Positions 22,456-34,500 of a stretch of DNA of 64,000 nt are shown here, piece by piece. Under the pieces are notes generated by a model that worked only from the letters and a program-made list of their open reading frames with translations, did no database searches and was not told where the DNA came from. A program made the position numbers and the translations under genes. The DNA is from Synchiropus splendidus (taxonomy: Eukaryota > Chordata > Actinopteri > Syngnathiformes > Callionymidae), in contig NC_071345.1 in assembly GCF_027744825.2 (NCBI RefSeq), positions 9,011,501 through 9,075,500 on the forward strand, in the 5' to 3' direction. Position 1 is the stretch's first letter, and each line of letters opens with the position of its first letter.

Positions 22456-25246
22456 GCATCTCACACCTACAGACAATTTTAAAGTCATCGATAAACCTCT
22501 GTTCTTGCATGGAAAGAACAGTCCACAAAGCATAGACCCATGTTCAGTACAATAGTTGTCTTAAGTGACAGGGAAAAAAAACAACCTCCAATGGAAACTG
22601 ACAAAGCATTTTTGCTTCTTTAAGCTCAAGTTTTTGAAGAGAACCAACAGCTCTGGTCTGAGATGCTGATGGATGACCAGGGCTACACCCCAAATGTTTA
22701 GACCATGGTAACACTAATCTGTTGAGCAAACGTCTAGATCACCAGAATCTTCTCACCTGCTATCTTACAGTAACAGTGATGGAGCCAGTCGCGGGGGGAA
22801 AATGTGAGTTTCCAGTCTGCTAAACAGGGAGGTGGGAAGAAATCCGAGTGAGTAGACAAAGTCAGGTGGAGAAGGCAACCCAAGTCAGAGTTGGCTCAAT
22901 TCCTGCAACCATTTCATTGAACATAATTTCAGGGGAGGAATTCCTAAACCTCACTGAGAGTCAGCAGCTGTTGGGAATATCAGGGAGTTTCCTGGGAGAT
23001 GCTTCAGGAGTCAAACGTCGCACACAGACTCTTGGTCACCCGTGGACTTCCTCTGTGAATCCGGCTCTGAGGAGTGGGAGTGACAAAGGGTGTGTTTTTA
23101 TTTTCCTGTTGTTGCTCGAGCGAGGACAGGAAGCGCGGGACTGTTTTTGCCAGTGCTGTCATTGGTCCCAGGCATGACGCTGCGGTTTGGGAACTGATGG
23201 GTTCGCGGGTGTCCCACTTGAATCGTAAAGTGGATGCTGGTCAAACGCCTGTTCTCAAGAGGGCTTTAAACATCATCAAACGACGAGAGAAACAAAGATC
23301 AGGAGTCACTTCTGAATGACTTTTCTGTGACAGCATCGGTGTCCAAATCCTGAAAATCAATGGGACCAGAGCTACTTGCTAGTGGCGGGACAATGGCGGC
23401 AGTTTGTTTTTACGACATGCCCAGTCTCCCTCCGCGCGTTCGTCGCTGGGCTGGGACATGGATGGTTAAGCAATTAGGCCAGTTTTGATAAAAGATTCAT
23501 AAGTCACCCGGTGGGCTGTGCAGACACAGGCGTGTTGTCCAGGACAAGTTGGAGCTCAGAGGCTTGAGAGGAAACCGGAGTCCAGATTTAACGTTGAGCA
23601 ATGAGGCAGGTGTTTATTTCAGACACCAGTAAATTGGGTTGCATTTATTAGCATGCAGTCACAGAATGACTGAATACACAGAAGGAATGCAGCCTGAAGC
23701 CGAGTGGTATGTTGATATCCCTGTGCTGAGCAACACCACATCGGGACTGTTTGAGGAATGACACACCCCCCTCACCCTCCCAAAAAACAAACCAATAAAA
23801 CATGGAAATGATGGGCAGAACTAAATATCAAAGGATGGGACTTTATTTGTTCACTAAACAGTCGGAGAACACTGAAGTGTTTTTGTTCCTTTGGCTTAAC
23901 AATTGATTTATTCTCCGCCGCCGCACGGGGGAGAGGCGGGCTACAGGCTCTCATATGTTCTACATTGTGACACTTTGAAAGGGAAGATTAAGGTTTTATC
24001 CACTCCACACCATGTTACACCTTATGATGACGTTAAGTGTCCACTTGTCGGAGTTTAGCCTTTTAATTGGGAAGCTGATCTAGACAGAAACTATTGGCAT
24101 TAATTGTGATTTTAAACACACAAATCATTCACTTGAATGACTTATTATTGAATGTACTTTGAGACTGAGGAAAGAGGTGAAACAGCTTCAGTTTTAAGTG
24201 AATAAAAAAAGCACACACATCTAAATATGATTTATTCCATTAGCATTGCTAATGCTAGGCAGTGTGATCCGTAACAATAGCATAAAATATAACTATAAAT
24301 AACTGAATAGAACTCCTTATTATAAAGGCAGAAGATGTGACATTTTCCCTAATGTTTGTTTTTGAGCAACAAAGGTGGCGTTTGAGCTGAATTGAAAAAG
24401 AAGAGTTACTTAGTTATTTATCTAGTTACTTATCTATTATCTTTTTCTATCTATCTGTTACGTTTCTCGTCGGACTGCAATACCGAAAGACGCCACTGGG
24501 CGAAAGGATAAACCAGTCCACACACGGTTCCTATTTACAATAAACTGAGATTGGTTTTGCAGCATTTAAATGCGGTCACGTCACATCCGTCTCCGTCAGC
24601 TGCTCAGTCTGTGTAAAACATTAACTCACCTCCTCGCCTTCAATCAGTCCACTTTTCCGCCGGCGAAGAAGAATGTTTGTCCATGATCCAGATCACTTCC
24701 AGTTCTGCTCCGCTGAAGTCTTGTAGGAGCAACACAAACCCGAAGCTTCATCCTGCTCCCCTGGCTGTTCACCTCCACCTCACCCCAAACTAAACCGAGC
24801 GTGGAGGTCGTCCATCAACCCGCCTCACGTTAACATCATCATCCTACTGCGACACTTTTCCACCTTCTTCTTCGTACGAACACCATTTAGAACCACGTTG
24901 TAGCATTTGGTCATATTCTCCTCTCCACTAGAACACCACCATTAAAATGCAAATCCAGATCAGCAAGGCAGATTAAAACGAAGAGTAAACAAACAAACGT
25001 ATCAAAGCGCTGCAAAAACCCCGATAATTAAGCTGCTATTACCTCCTCGTTTTGTAATCTGCGCAATTAAACATCCATTTGTATCCAAATGAGGGAAAAA
25101 CAGCTCGACCCAAAAGGACAAAACCATTAACTAATTATGAGTACAAACAGCCATTTTCCCAGTGAAGTTAAAAACCTGCCTTATGAATATCTGACTGTGT
25201 AATCTGGGCATTTCTTGAACAGTAGAAAATGTCCACAAAATGCCCA
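22456..25246. other. Intergenic, no gene seen
   Basis: 23560-23680 carries homeobox-like cores and could be regulatory. 24400-24470 is TTATCTAT-type simple sequence. No coding exon was recognised. Confidence 0.4.
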
Positions 25247-25370
25247 AATCTCGCTAACTTCCTCGGCAGAGTTGACTCTGCTTCCTGAGTCTATAAACAT
25301 CATGGTCGCGCTCACCGCTAGCTACTGCGAGCTGCTTGTTACTCACACTTTTAAAAGGTTTTCCATCAAG
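25247..25370. repeat. Dispersed repeat family, copy 1 (partial)
   Basis: Shares CTCGCTAACTTCCT, TTGACTCTGCTTCCTGAG, CATGGTCGCGCTCAC, GCTGCTTGTTACTCACAC and the CCATCAAG end with copies at 26701 and 28891. It diverges after CCATCAAG. No coding capacity; probably a nonautonomous element. Confidence 0.75.
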
Positions 25371-26700
25371 TGTTTTTTTTTTTCTGCGAGGGTCCGGACT
25401 CTAGATCGAGAAAACAATTCTCTGCCAAGTTCCCTGACGCGGCAGAGAAGCGCCTTCGAGACAGTCGAATTCCTCGCTGATCCGGGATCATCTTTTCTGC
25501 CGCAAATGTTGCGTCACACTGGATACATTTACGCCTCAGACCACCGCTGCAATTGTGACACACAAAGTCGGGTACATTTTTGAGCGACATGTCTCTCAAA
25601 CCTCTGAACACCTCAGTTCTCACCCAGAAAACCCGGAGGTAGCTTGGAAAATCGGAGGATAACAGATGAATCCCATTTTCACAGTGGCTCAAAAGAGCCA
25701 GTCCAATAAGGATTTGAACCCCTGACCTTTCCTCGCATAGACATGGCTGCTATATAAACTGGTTTTCTTAGCTTGAGGTTGTCTCCTTGTCGTCTCCCGC
25801 CAGAACCTACTAGAGAGATTTTGTCTCTTGTCTCCTTCAGTGAAGGTACTTTATTCTTAAAACTTAAATATATTTGCTTCTGACTGTCACCTCCAACCCG
25901 TTTGTTTCCCAATGGAGGCGATGCATTGTCGACGACGGAAATCCGCCTCACAAACCGCCCGCGATGACTCAGGCGAAAAGAAGGTGTTGATTTACTGCTT
26001 AAATTTTTCTCCCGATGACTTCACTCGGACTTGGCCTGGAAAGCAAAGCGAGTCTCGACAGAAACCCTGAGGAATTTCCAGTCGCACGGCAAAACAGTTT
26101 TTAAAGATTATTATGTGATTTAGAAATTGGAGTGATTATACCTTTTAGAAAACAACATGACAAATGATGGATGGACGGGAGCGGGCGGCAAGAGAACGGG
26201 AAGGTCGTGATGTCTGGCTCAGTTTCGACCGTTTCCGACGCACTTTCTCTGCCGGCTTCCCACAATCCTCCCCGCACGTGGGATTGACGAGGGCTCTTGT
26301 TTAATCTTGCCTACATTTTGCACAGTCAAAGCAGCAGATTACATGAGTCACATCTGAATGTCATGCTCCCTGCCAAGACTCCTGACGTGACACATTCCTC
26401 TCAGCTGTTCCCAACAAGAGCAAACGGAGAAAGACATTAAAAGTGTCCATCATCTTTAGAGGAATAGCCCAGACCATGGAACAGAACTTTTCAGTTGGCT
26501 TTGTCAAACATGTGGAGCTGGAGCTTAACACCTTCATTTCTCCTTTGGGCCACAACCGTTGGGTGTCCCCAAAATAAAAGTCATGTTAAGCAGAGTTTTC
26601 TCTAAAGAGAGTTCCATGTGAGCCAGTGGTCATAATGTTATGGTTCATCTATGCCCATAAAAAAAGCCTGCGATGTGTCTTCCTAATCTACAGTAAACTC
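25371..26700. other. Intergenic with repeat-derived parts
   Basis: A T-run and a CpG-rich piece (25384-25690) follow copy 1. On the minus strand it reads through a cysteine-bearing frame (CHNCSGGLRRKCIQC) of unknown origin. 25697-25745 reads, on the minus strand, GGTCAGGGGTTCAAATCC, like a tRNA T-arm in a SINE. 26615-26650 (GTGGTCATAATGTTATGG) is a phrase seen in common fish repeats. No gene called. Confidence 0.35.
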
Positions 26701-26925
26701 TTCCTCTTTTCCTGGTATCTCCATGTCACCTGGTCTCGCTAACTTCCTTGGTAGCTTTGACTCTGCTTCCTGAGTCTATAAACAAAACATCATGGTCGCG
26801 CTCACTACTAACTACAGCTAGCTGTAAACTAGCTGCTTGTTACTCACACTTTCAAAAGGTCCTCCATCAAGTAAAGAGAGATTGATGTTTCACAAAGGAG
26901 TGAAGCAAAACTGTTCAAACAACTT
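26701..26925. repeat. Dispersed repeat family, copy 2
   Basis: From TTCCTCTTTTCCTGGTATC to ACTGTTCAAACAACTTTT. It aligns over about 220 bp with 28891-29115, with scattered substitutions, a roughly 17-bp segment missing from copy 3 (the TAAACTAGCTGC region) and a short insertion in copy 3. Confidence 0.85.
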
Positions 26926-27716
26926 TTCATTCTACAACACCCATAACGCATGGCAACAGTTTAAGAACTATATATTCGTCTTAAAGTCTTAAACCAAACA
27001 TCTTCATTGTTAACTAGTTAGACTCTTGATAATCAGGTCAAAATGATGTGCTTAGATTGTTGCACATACATGTAGGAGTTGTGTGTTAAGACTCAACTAG
27101 TAATGCCACACGTTTACATATTTATCATTTGCAACCTTCACTGTTTCCCATCAGAGCATGAAACGCGAGGCAATTTCAGCGCGGCGCTGTTGTTTCAGGG
27201 CTCCAGTTACCAGTTATGGATCAGCCCTGAATCGATGCCTGGCCCTGGAGGTGAAGATCATTAGACGACCTGGCGATCAAATGGTGATCAATATGGCAGA
27301 TGGATTAACGTCACGGCCAAATGCAACCCGATCCACGGCTCTGGATGAAAGAGAGAACCCTGCCATGGAGCCGTTAGAAAAAAAGGGAAATGTCCAACGG
27401 CTTCCACGTAAATTCAGGGCGCACTTGACAGCTTAACAGGTCCATTGTTGCTGTTTATAACAAATGTAGGTCCGTGAATCAACGGCAGGAAGCCATACTT
27501 GACTGTTGATGTGGATGTTTGTCAAACAAGCAGCTGAACTGCGACCTTCTGAGGAGTTGGAACACGACTTGTGCTGGCGGCGCGTCTATCTTTTGATCGT
27601 GGTCTGATGAAATGTGCGAACGCAAACAAATAGAACTGTAAATTCCGGCACTGCCACACAAGGTTGAACAAGTCACAGACTTTTTAGCCAAGCAGGCACT
27701 GTGCTTTCTTGCCAGG
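26926..27716. promoter_or_regulatory. Intergenic; candidate conserved element at 27140-27440
   Basis: 27140-27440 is GC-balanced with AAGATCATTAGACGACC, a GATCAATATGGC repeat and GATTAACGTCACGG, suggestive of a regulatory element. No coding signature. The remainder shows nothing recognisable. Confidence 0.3.
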
Positions 27717-27904
27717 GGTTCCTCTAGGCACTCTGGTTTCCTCCCTCAAACATCCTTAAACATACTGAGGTTAACTGATGAAAATGTTTGTACACGCTGA
27801 ATTTTTGGGCGGTTGCCTGTCTGTCTGTGTGTCTGTCTGTCCCTCAACTGGCCACAGTGTCCCCCCTCTCGCCCCAGCTAGCTGGGTTGAATAAACGAAT
27901 CAAT
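27717..27904 (+). mobile_element. SINE-like remnant (teleost tRNA-SINE body and tail)
   Basis: CTAGGCACTCTGGTTTCCTC, GAGGTTAACTGATG, TGTCTGTCTGTGTGTCTG, then CTCGCCCCAGCTAGCTGGG and an AATCAATGAACTCACT end follow, in order, the familiar teleost SINE text. About 25-30 percent decayed by eye. Confidence 0.65.
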
Positions 27905-28890
27905 GAACTCACTCATTTATTTTGCTATACTGATGTGCAATACTGATGTACAGCTAAATATTGGGGTTTCATTTTGCAAATGCTAATTCCTAAACAGTAG
28001 CATAGCTGTGCTAAGTCACGTAACATTCCAAACCGCCGTCTTTAAACACCCGACAATTTATGAGACAACTTCACAGGTCAAATGTTCTTCTCCAGTTCAA
28101 CCATTCCAACTATTCCAGGTTTTCCAGGGGAGCTAACATCACCGTGAGCTACAGGTAGCGAGCAGTTGTTGACAACCAGGGGAGCCCAGAGACGCCTGAA
28201 TGTAGCCATTAGCACAGGGATGCTGTCTAGCTTCATATCACTTGTTGTGACTCAGAAGCCAGACAACATTCGGTCGGACAATGATGCTGTAACCGTCAGT
28301 TTCTGTGAATGTATTTGTGTTCTTTTGTAGGTCATTCAGCTTGGTCTATACATCTTCAATAACATCAGTTCTCTTTGCAGAAATGGCAAACACTATGTGG
28401 GGCTTCTGCAGACCATCAGGTGTGATCGTGTGAAGTGGGTTGAAGGCCTTCACTCTAAAGTGTGAGGCCATCATGTACGGCAACTTTGCTGTGTAGCTTA
28501 TCGTCATGTCTGACAGGTAAGCATCAAAGGAATAACACCTTGGCTTTTGGCTCAGCTCTCTCCTCGTCTCAGTTGTAAAGTGCACCACCGATCGTCACCT
28601 CAGTTGCAGAACCACCCGTCGATCAATCCAGTAAGTGTTGTAGGTCACCAGCCAAGATATCATCTTCAAAAACGTGCTACAACCTGTTTCAGTTAATAAC
28701 AAAGTGTTCATCTTCTTATCTGTGCGAGAAAAGTGAAGTTTGATGAAGTTGGACGGCATTCTACCGATCATTCATCCAAAACCCATTGTGGCCCTTCAGC
28801 GAGGCCCTTCAGTCACGACTACTAAAGCCTCATTTTAGTTATCCAACTCATTAAAGTACTGCAATACTTTCAGTAAATGAGAACACAACT
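27905..28890. other. Intergenic, no gene seen
   Basis: Ordinary composition. The minus-strand frame at 28346-28588 has no family signature. Confidence 0.4.
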
Positions 28891-29115
28891 TTCCTCTTCG
28901 CCTTTTTCCTGGTATCTCCATGTCACCTGGTCTTGCTAACTTCCTCTGTAGCTTTGACTCTGCTTCCTGAGTCTATAAACAAAACATCATGGCCGCGCTC
29001 ACTACTAGCTACCGCTACTTACTCATACGTTTAAAAGGTTCTCCATCAAAAATTTATTCAGTAAAGAGAGATTGATGTCTCAGAAAGGCGTGAAGCAAAA
29101 CTGTTTAAACAACTT
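28891..29115. repeat. Dispersed repeat family, copy 3
   Basis: Same orientation as copies 1 and 2 and collinear with copy 2 except for small indels, including an AAATTTATTCA insertion after CCATCAAA. Confidence 0.85.
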
Positions 29116-32100
29116 TGGGAAATCTCCATTGACGATTCCGTTAAATTGCTCAACAGTTGTGAACAAACCTCCGCGTTCATCTCGTCTGGAAGCCGCGGGG
29201 TGAGTGACACTTCCGTTTTGGGGAAGGCGCAGGTGGCCTCCACCGACTGGTTGGAGCAGCTGCTGCTGAGTTTTGATGGCAGCGCTGATAGCAGCTATCG
29301 CAGCGTTGCCGGGTCGATGGCAGGCCCCAGATAGAGGGCAGATGTGGGTGAGAGTGGAAGAGGAAGAAGTGGATCCAGTTCTGTTAAGTGACTTGTTTAG
29401 AGAGATGGAACGCTGATAGACAGGCTGATATCTGATGGCGTGGAATCATTCTCTCACACGTTCACGTTCAAGTGGAGGCAACCTGAATTCATCAGTTCAG
29501 TTCACCGAAAAAATAATGGTGGAATCTATGAAATATACTGCAGCAGTGTGATCATCATTTATTAATGGAAATAAAAGTTGAATAATAAATATCTTGTTTT
29601 TTTTATATGTACAGTGAAAAAAATGTTTTAAGAGTTTTATATATTTAGTTTTATTCCCATGTTCAATGAAGCTTATCTTGTAAATATGAATAAAAATTGT
29701 TGAATTTCATGGTTTTTCTTTTATGTGAGAACAGCAAAGAAGATGATACGTCTGGTAGCTTGAATTGGCTGAAGGGATATTAATACTAATAATACTATAA
29801 TAAATTAACACATATGTCTGCTTGATGGATCAAGAAAGCTTATTCATCCCTTCTTAATAAAAAATATGTATTTTTATAAAATGTTGTATGTACATATATT
29901 TATTATTATTTTATTTTTACACAATCAATACAGTGCTTTTACTGAGCAATACATATCAGTTAGTTTTTAAATCTGTATTTCTTTGCGTTCCGAGAGTCCA
30001 AAACCTTGTTTTTAAAAAAGTTGAAAATAACTTAATGAATATGTACATACATATATCATTTTTTGTTTATTATTATTAGCTCTTGAAACTTCTGATTTCC
30101 ACTGACTGAAAAAAAACAAAACATTATTATGTTTATGGTCATTTAAGAGGACTCTTTGAAGAGGAACATCATTCTGGCCTGCAGTGTCATGAGTGCACAG
30201 TCACTGCTGAACCCTGTGAAACCTCCTGCAGGTCAATGGGCTCTTTCTCGCATCACCCCTCCTCCTCCTCCCCCTCCTGCTCCTCACCCACCTTTATCTC
30301 CCTGCATTTGTTTTGATCCTTCGGGGTCATTAGTTGGACTAAATGTTTGTCTGCTCACAAAGAGACATGGTTAATATGTTTCAACGCTTCCATTTGTCAG
30401 CTCTTCTTCTGCCGCGTGTGAAAGAGAAGCTCAGCGTCTCAACTGGCATTTCAAGACTTACAAGCATTTCAACACCTCCGGCACGGGAGGCCTTCACAGA
30501 GAGTGTGTGTGTGTCTGTTTGTATATGCATGTATGTATGTGTCTCAAAATCATGAGGGATGGCTCGCCGATATATCACCCCTGACATCACAGTCTGAGGC
30601 AGAAAATGGAACGTTTCATTTCCTTCAAACATGCTCCTTCTTGTCGACTCGTTCCAGCCAGACTAGCATGAATTACCAGACGCTGGAGGAGAAGAGAAGC
30701 TCATTCACTTCGCCGGCCGGGACTATTTACTCCAGAGGGCGAGCTGGAGGAAACCGCAGCCGTAAATTTGAGGGGAATGTTTGTGTTGACGGGAAGTGCT
30801 GTTGTTGGCACCGTTTAATGATATCGCCGGCGATCCGCTGAGCCGGGGCCAAAGCAGGAAGTCCAGAGAGCTGGCTATCACTGGGCAAAGGATCCATGAT
30901 GAGTGATTCTTTCCTTCTGTCTCAGGATTCCTCCCATTCGGACTTCTGTTTTTCGCTTTCCAGCAAACTTTAGTGACAATCATTTACCAATATAAGCCAA
31001 AAATTACAAAATAATTCAAATAAAATAGATAAAATAATAATATAATAATAACACTATTGTTATTATTATTATGATATTATGATTAGTATTATTTGCACAC
31101 ACACACATATATAGACATTTTCCATAAACATTCTTCCATATTATTATTTTTTAAATATTTTTTATAGATAATAAAACCTAAGGACACCAAGGGGTGAATG
31201 TGAAACACAGTAAATAAAAATCTTGTAATAATAGTATTATTTTATAATAATAAATTATTATTTTTAGCATTATTTGCACACAAAACATATGTATAGATGT
31301 ATAAAATAATCTGTCTTAGATATATTTTAACAATAATTTTCAATACTTGTATTAAATAAACCACAATTATAAATATGATTTAAAAAATGACATTGTTATC
31401 GCTAATGATCTGGAACCACAGAAGTCAATTTCAGGGCACAATATTATAAATGCCTTAAATAATTGAATCCATTTTTTAAACAAAAAACACAATCATGAGT
31501 GAGAAGAAATCATAAGAATTGCAATGGTGCCTTGACAAATAAATTAAATGGATACCAGTAATACACGTAAATGAAATATATGTAATAGTTTCTGTCATAT
31601 AAATATTGAACCAGAATCAAGAAGAGCTGGACTCCGATGACTTGTGGACCCACATATATGCAGGCAGTGGGCAAAATGATGTCTGCTGTCCACCAGACAT
31701 CATGGCTTCCCTCCTAGTTGTCAGGCTTCCTCCCCGGTGCTGTGACGTCACAATCCGCTGATATTTCTAGCACGATTGTAAACTTCTGATGCTGGTGGTC
31801 TCCTCAAGAATCATCACTTGGACTGGACTGAAAATGAGGCGTCATCACCCGGAGGAGGTCCAAGTCGACTGGTGTAGAAGAGCTTGGTTAGCTTGGTGTT
31901 TCTCTCGTGGACTGGTCTGGACACAGGAATGAGATGGAGATGACAGCAGGTGGAGGTCTCCTGCACCTCAGTGGAACACCTCTGCACCTCCAGTCTTCAG
32001 AGTCCTATGGTTGTCATGGCGATGCTCAGTCCGTGTCCCTGAAGAGCTGGATTTGATTGGGTATCGACAGCTTCCTCCCGCCTCCACGTCGGCTGCAATA

Positions 32101-32616
32101 TAAAAGCCAAACAGTGCAGCGACAGTTTATGCAAAGCAGTTTATATTTAGAGGCTTGTGTCTGGTGGAAGTTGCTATTTGAAGTTTCTGGAGGTCAGACT
32201 GAAAGATATAAATATCTCCGTTGCGTTGGTGACTTTGATGCGCTGGAGGCGGCGGGTGATGGGTTCAGGCTGACCACCGACAAGGTTACCTGCCAGACGG
32301 ATCACGCCGCTCCATCTGTTCAGGCTGTGGTTCCACGAGTGTGAGTGAGCGTCACGCTTTTAATGCTGTCACCTGTTCCAGGCTGGAGCTGATGTCTGGC
32401 AGCCTGCTGCTGCACAGCAGAGCGGAAATTATTAAAGAGACACTGGGTGGGTGGAGAGCGTCAACATGAGAAGCGGCTCTCAAACTGCGCCATCAGCACG
32501 CACCGTCCACGATGAATAAGATTTGTATTTGAAGGTGAAGGGATGTTTTTGTGATGCTACCCCTGACAAGCAACTCTGAGCTGCATCCCAGAGATCCTGT
32601 CTTTGAATTTGAGCCT
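29116..32616. other. Intergenic with two AT-rich tracts and GC-balanced islands
   Basis: 29500-30130 and 30985-31640 are strongly AT-rich with TTATTATT and ATAATA simple sequence. 30660-30870 is GC-balanced (GGGACTATTTACTCC, TTTAATGATATCGCCGG) and may be regulatory. No gene recognised. Confidence 0.4.
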
Positions 32617-32770
32617 TGTGGGGCTCCACAAGGGTCCACTCTTGGCCCTCTGTTGTACTCCGCTTGACCTTCGATTTACCTTCAAGAAACACATTTTTAA
32701 GAAATATAGTTCGACTTTTTCCATTTATGTCATGCAGGTAAAGCAGTGCCAGCAGGAGCTGAAGAGAGCC
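32617..32770 (+). mobile_element. LINE reverse-transcriptase scrap (GAPQGS motif)
   Basis: The frame reads CGAPQGSTLGPLLYSA, the non-LTR retrotransposon RT block. Downstream, TTTCCATTTATGTCATGCAGG sits where the HCYADDT box is expected but is shifted and lacks the aspartates. Dead fragment, same class as at 13026. Confidence 0.7.
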
Positions 32771-34149
32771 ATTCATGCTGACAGGAGATTGTAGACCAAC
32801 CGCAGAAAACTCCACCTGGAGTGAGAAACAGCTGTCCATTTGCTGAGCTTCACCATGGCGTCACGTGTCTCATGTCACTGGCTTTGTAAAGACTGAAATT
32901 CTGGAAGACCCTCTCACTCGCATTGTAACTAAAATTACAGGACCTCTGGGGAAATTTGCAAGAATAAAAGAGAATAATAAAAAAAGAGATTAAACAAGAA
33001 GACATTTAAAAATGAATTCGCCAGAAGTTGGAAATATCAGTATGAACAGTCGACATGATACATTTCTTTGATCCAAAAAATACTCAACCAAATTTATGAG
33101 ATCAAAATATTGTAACAACAAGTTTTAAAAAGTTTGAGATTAGATCAGATTATGATGTTGGAAGTAAAGAGTTACATGATCCAAAGTCATAATTGGCATT
33201 TAAAATATAAATTAAATATTCAGTCAATGAAAAGAACAGTGAAAATATGATTACAGAATAATGATGATCGGATTTATGGCATTAATAAATTGAAGTTATG
33301 AGATTGACAGTCGAACATATAACTGCAGAAATTTGAATTATTGGTCAAAAATGAAATATAGAGAATCAATAATATAATGAAGAGATTAATGAAGTGAAAG
33401 TTAAGATTTAATATAAAAAATAATAACAATAATCTTTTTTTTTTTTTTTCAGAAAATCCTAGTTTGGGATTTAACTGGAGATTTTCTGTGATCTCAAAGT
33501 CGTCCATGAAAACTCACTACTTCATGAAAAATGAGGAGTGAAATGGCCAGTTTTTAAATGTACTTGTTGATTTTCTAAGTAGTCTAATAGTCTAAACACA
33601 GTTCCCAGGACCTTAAATGCATCAGCGATATGAAGAGATTGCACAAGCTCGCATCATGTTTTTCCAGCACAATGTTGGTACTTCAGCTCTAAACAAGTGG
33701 CTTTGGAGTGTCATTCCCAGGGGACAACAACAAGATGTTCCCAAGCTGAAGAGAGTTGGTGAGGAATGAAAACATTTTATGTTGCAGCGAGTGTTTCTGG
33801 AGAAATTCACTCTCTGTACTCAAGTGTGGAGCACGTGGCGGCGGCAGGGAGCGCGGGGACGCGACGTCCCGTCATATCATCATTGATCATCCTTAGCTGT
33901 CAATTGATGTGAATCTATTACTTGGTGGACGAGCTCCTGCAGCCTGCGGGCGTGTGACCTTTGTCAGGCTCCACAAGGGCGACATCTCCCCCCTCGAAGA
34001 AAACTCACTTGGCATCTCCTGCCCCCCCGAAACCCCGCCTCATGTGGTCCTCGAATCAATGAAGCTGCATCTTGCATTCTTGCGTCGTGAGGTCACGCCA
34101 ACGTTTCCTCTGGAGGCTTGTTGCTTCTAGGACTTCTCCATGTCCTTTA
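32771..34149. other. Intergenic, AT-rich, no gene seen
   Basis: 32930-33520 is AT-rich with a T-run at 33436-33450. No recognisable feature. Confidence 0.4.
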
Positions 34150-34500
34150 TCTGATCGACATCCATGCATTCTAGCAAGTCAATACCTTGGTTTGTGCGGT
34201 GTCAAGGATGTCCAACATTCTTGTCTCTCCTCCTGTCCAAAACATCTGGCCTTCCTGACTTTGTCTCCAAACTAGAGCCGCCTCTCTGATGTACTCTCTT
34301 CGGGTCACTGCCACTGACGCCTCAGTATCTCTCGGACTCATCCTACTCTTGAGTCTCTACACCATATTTCTTGGCAGCTACCATCAATCAAGCTTCCCGG
34401 TCCACCTGTTCCACCATGCCTGCACTCTCTTCATCACCTCCCTTCATCTCCCTCCAATACTCCGAATGATTAACTCCAAATACAACTGCTCCATCCAACG
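34150..34500 (-). mobile_element. RTE-like LINE fragment (C-terminal region of the ORF2 protein)
   Basis: The minus strand encodes REVMKRVQAWWNRWTG (34444-34397) and, further on, VTRREYIREAALVWRQ then SQEGQMFWTG (34310-34233). These match in order the post-RT tail typical of teleost RTE-like LINEs (EVKKRVQAGWNGW and VTRMDRIRNEYIRG type motifs). Frames are broken between blocks, so the copy is dead. Confidence 0.75.
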
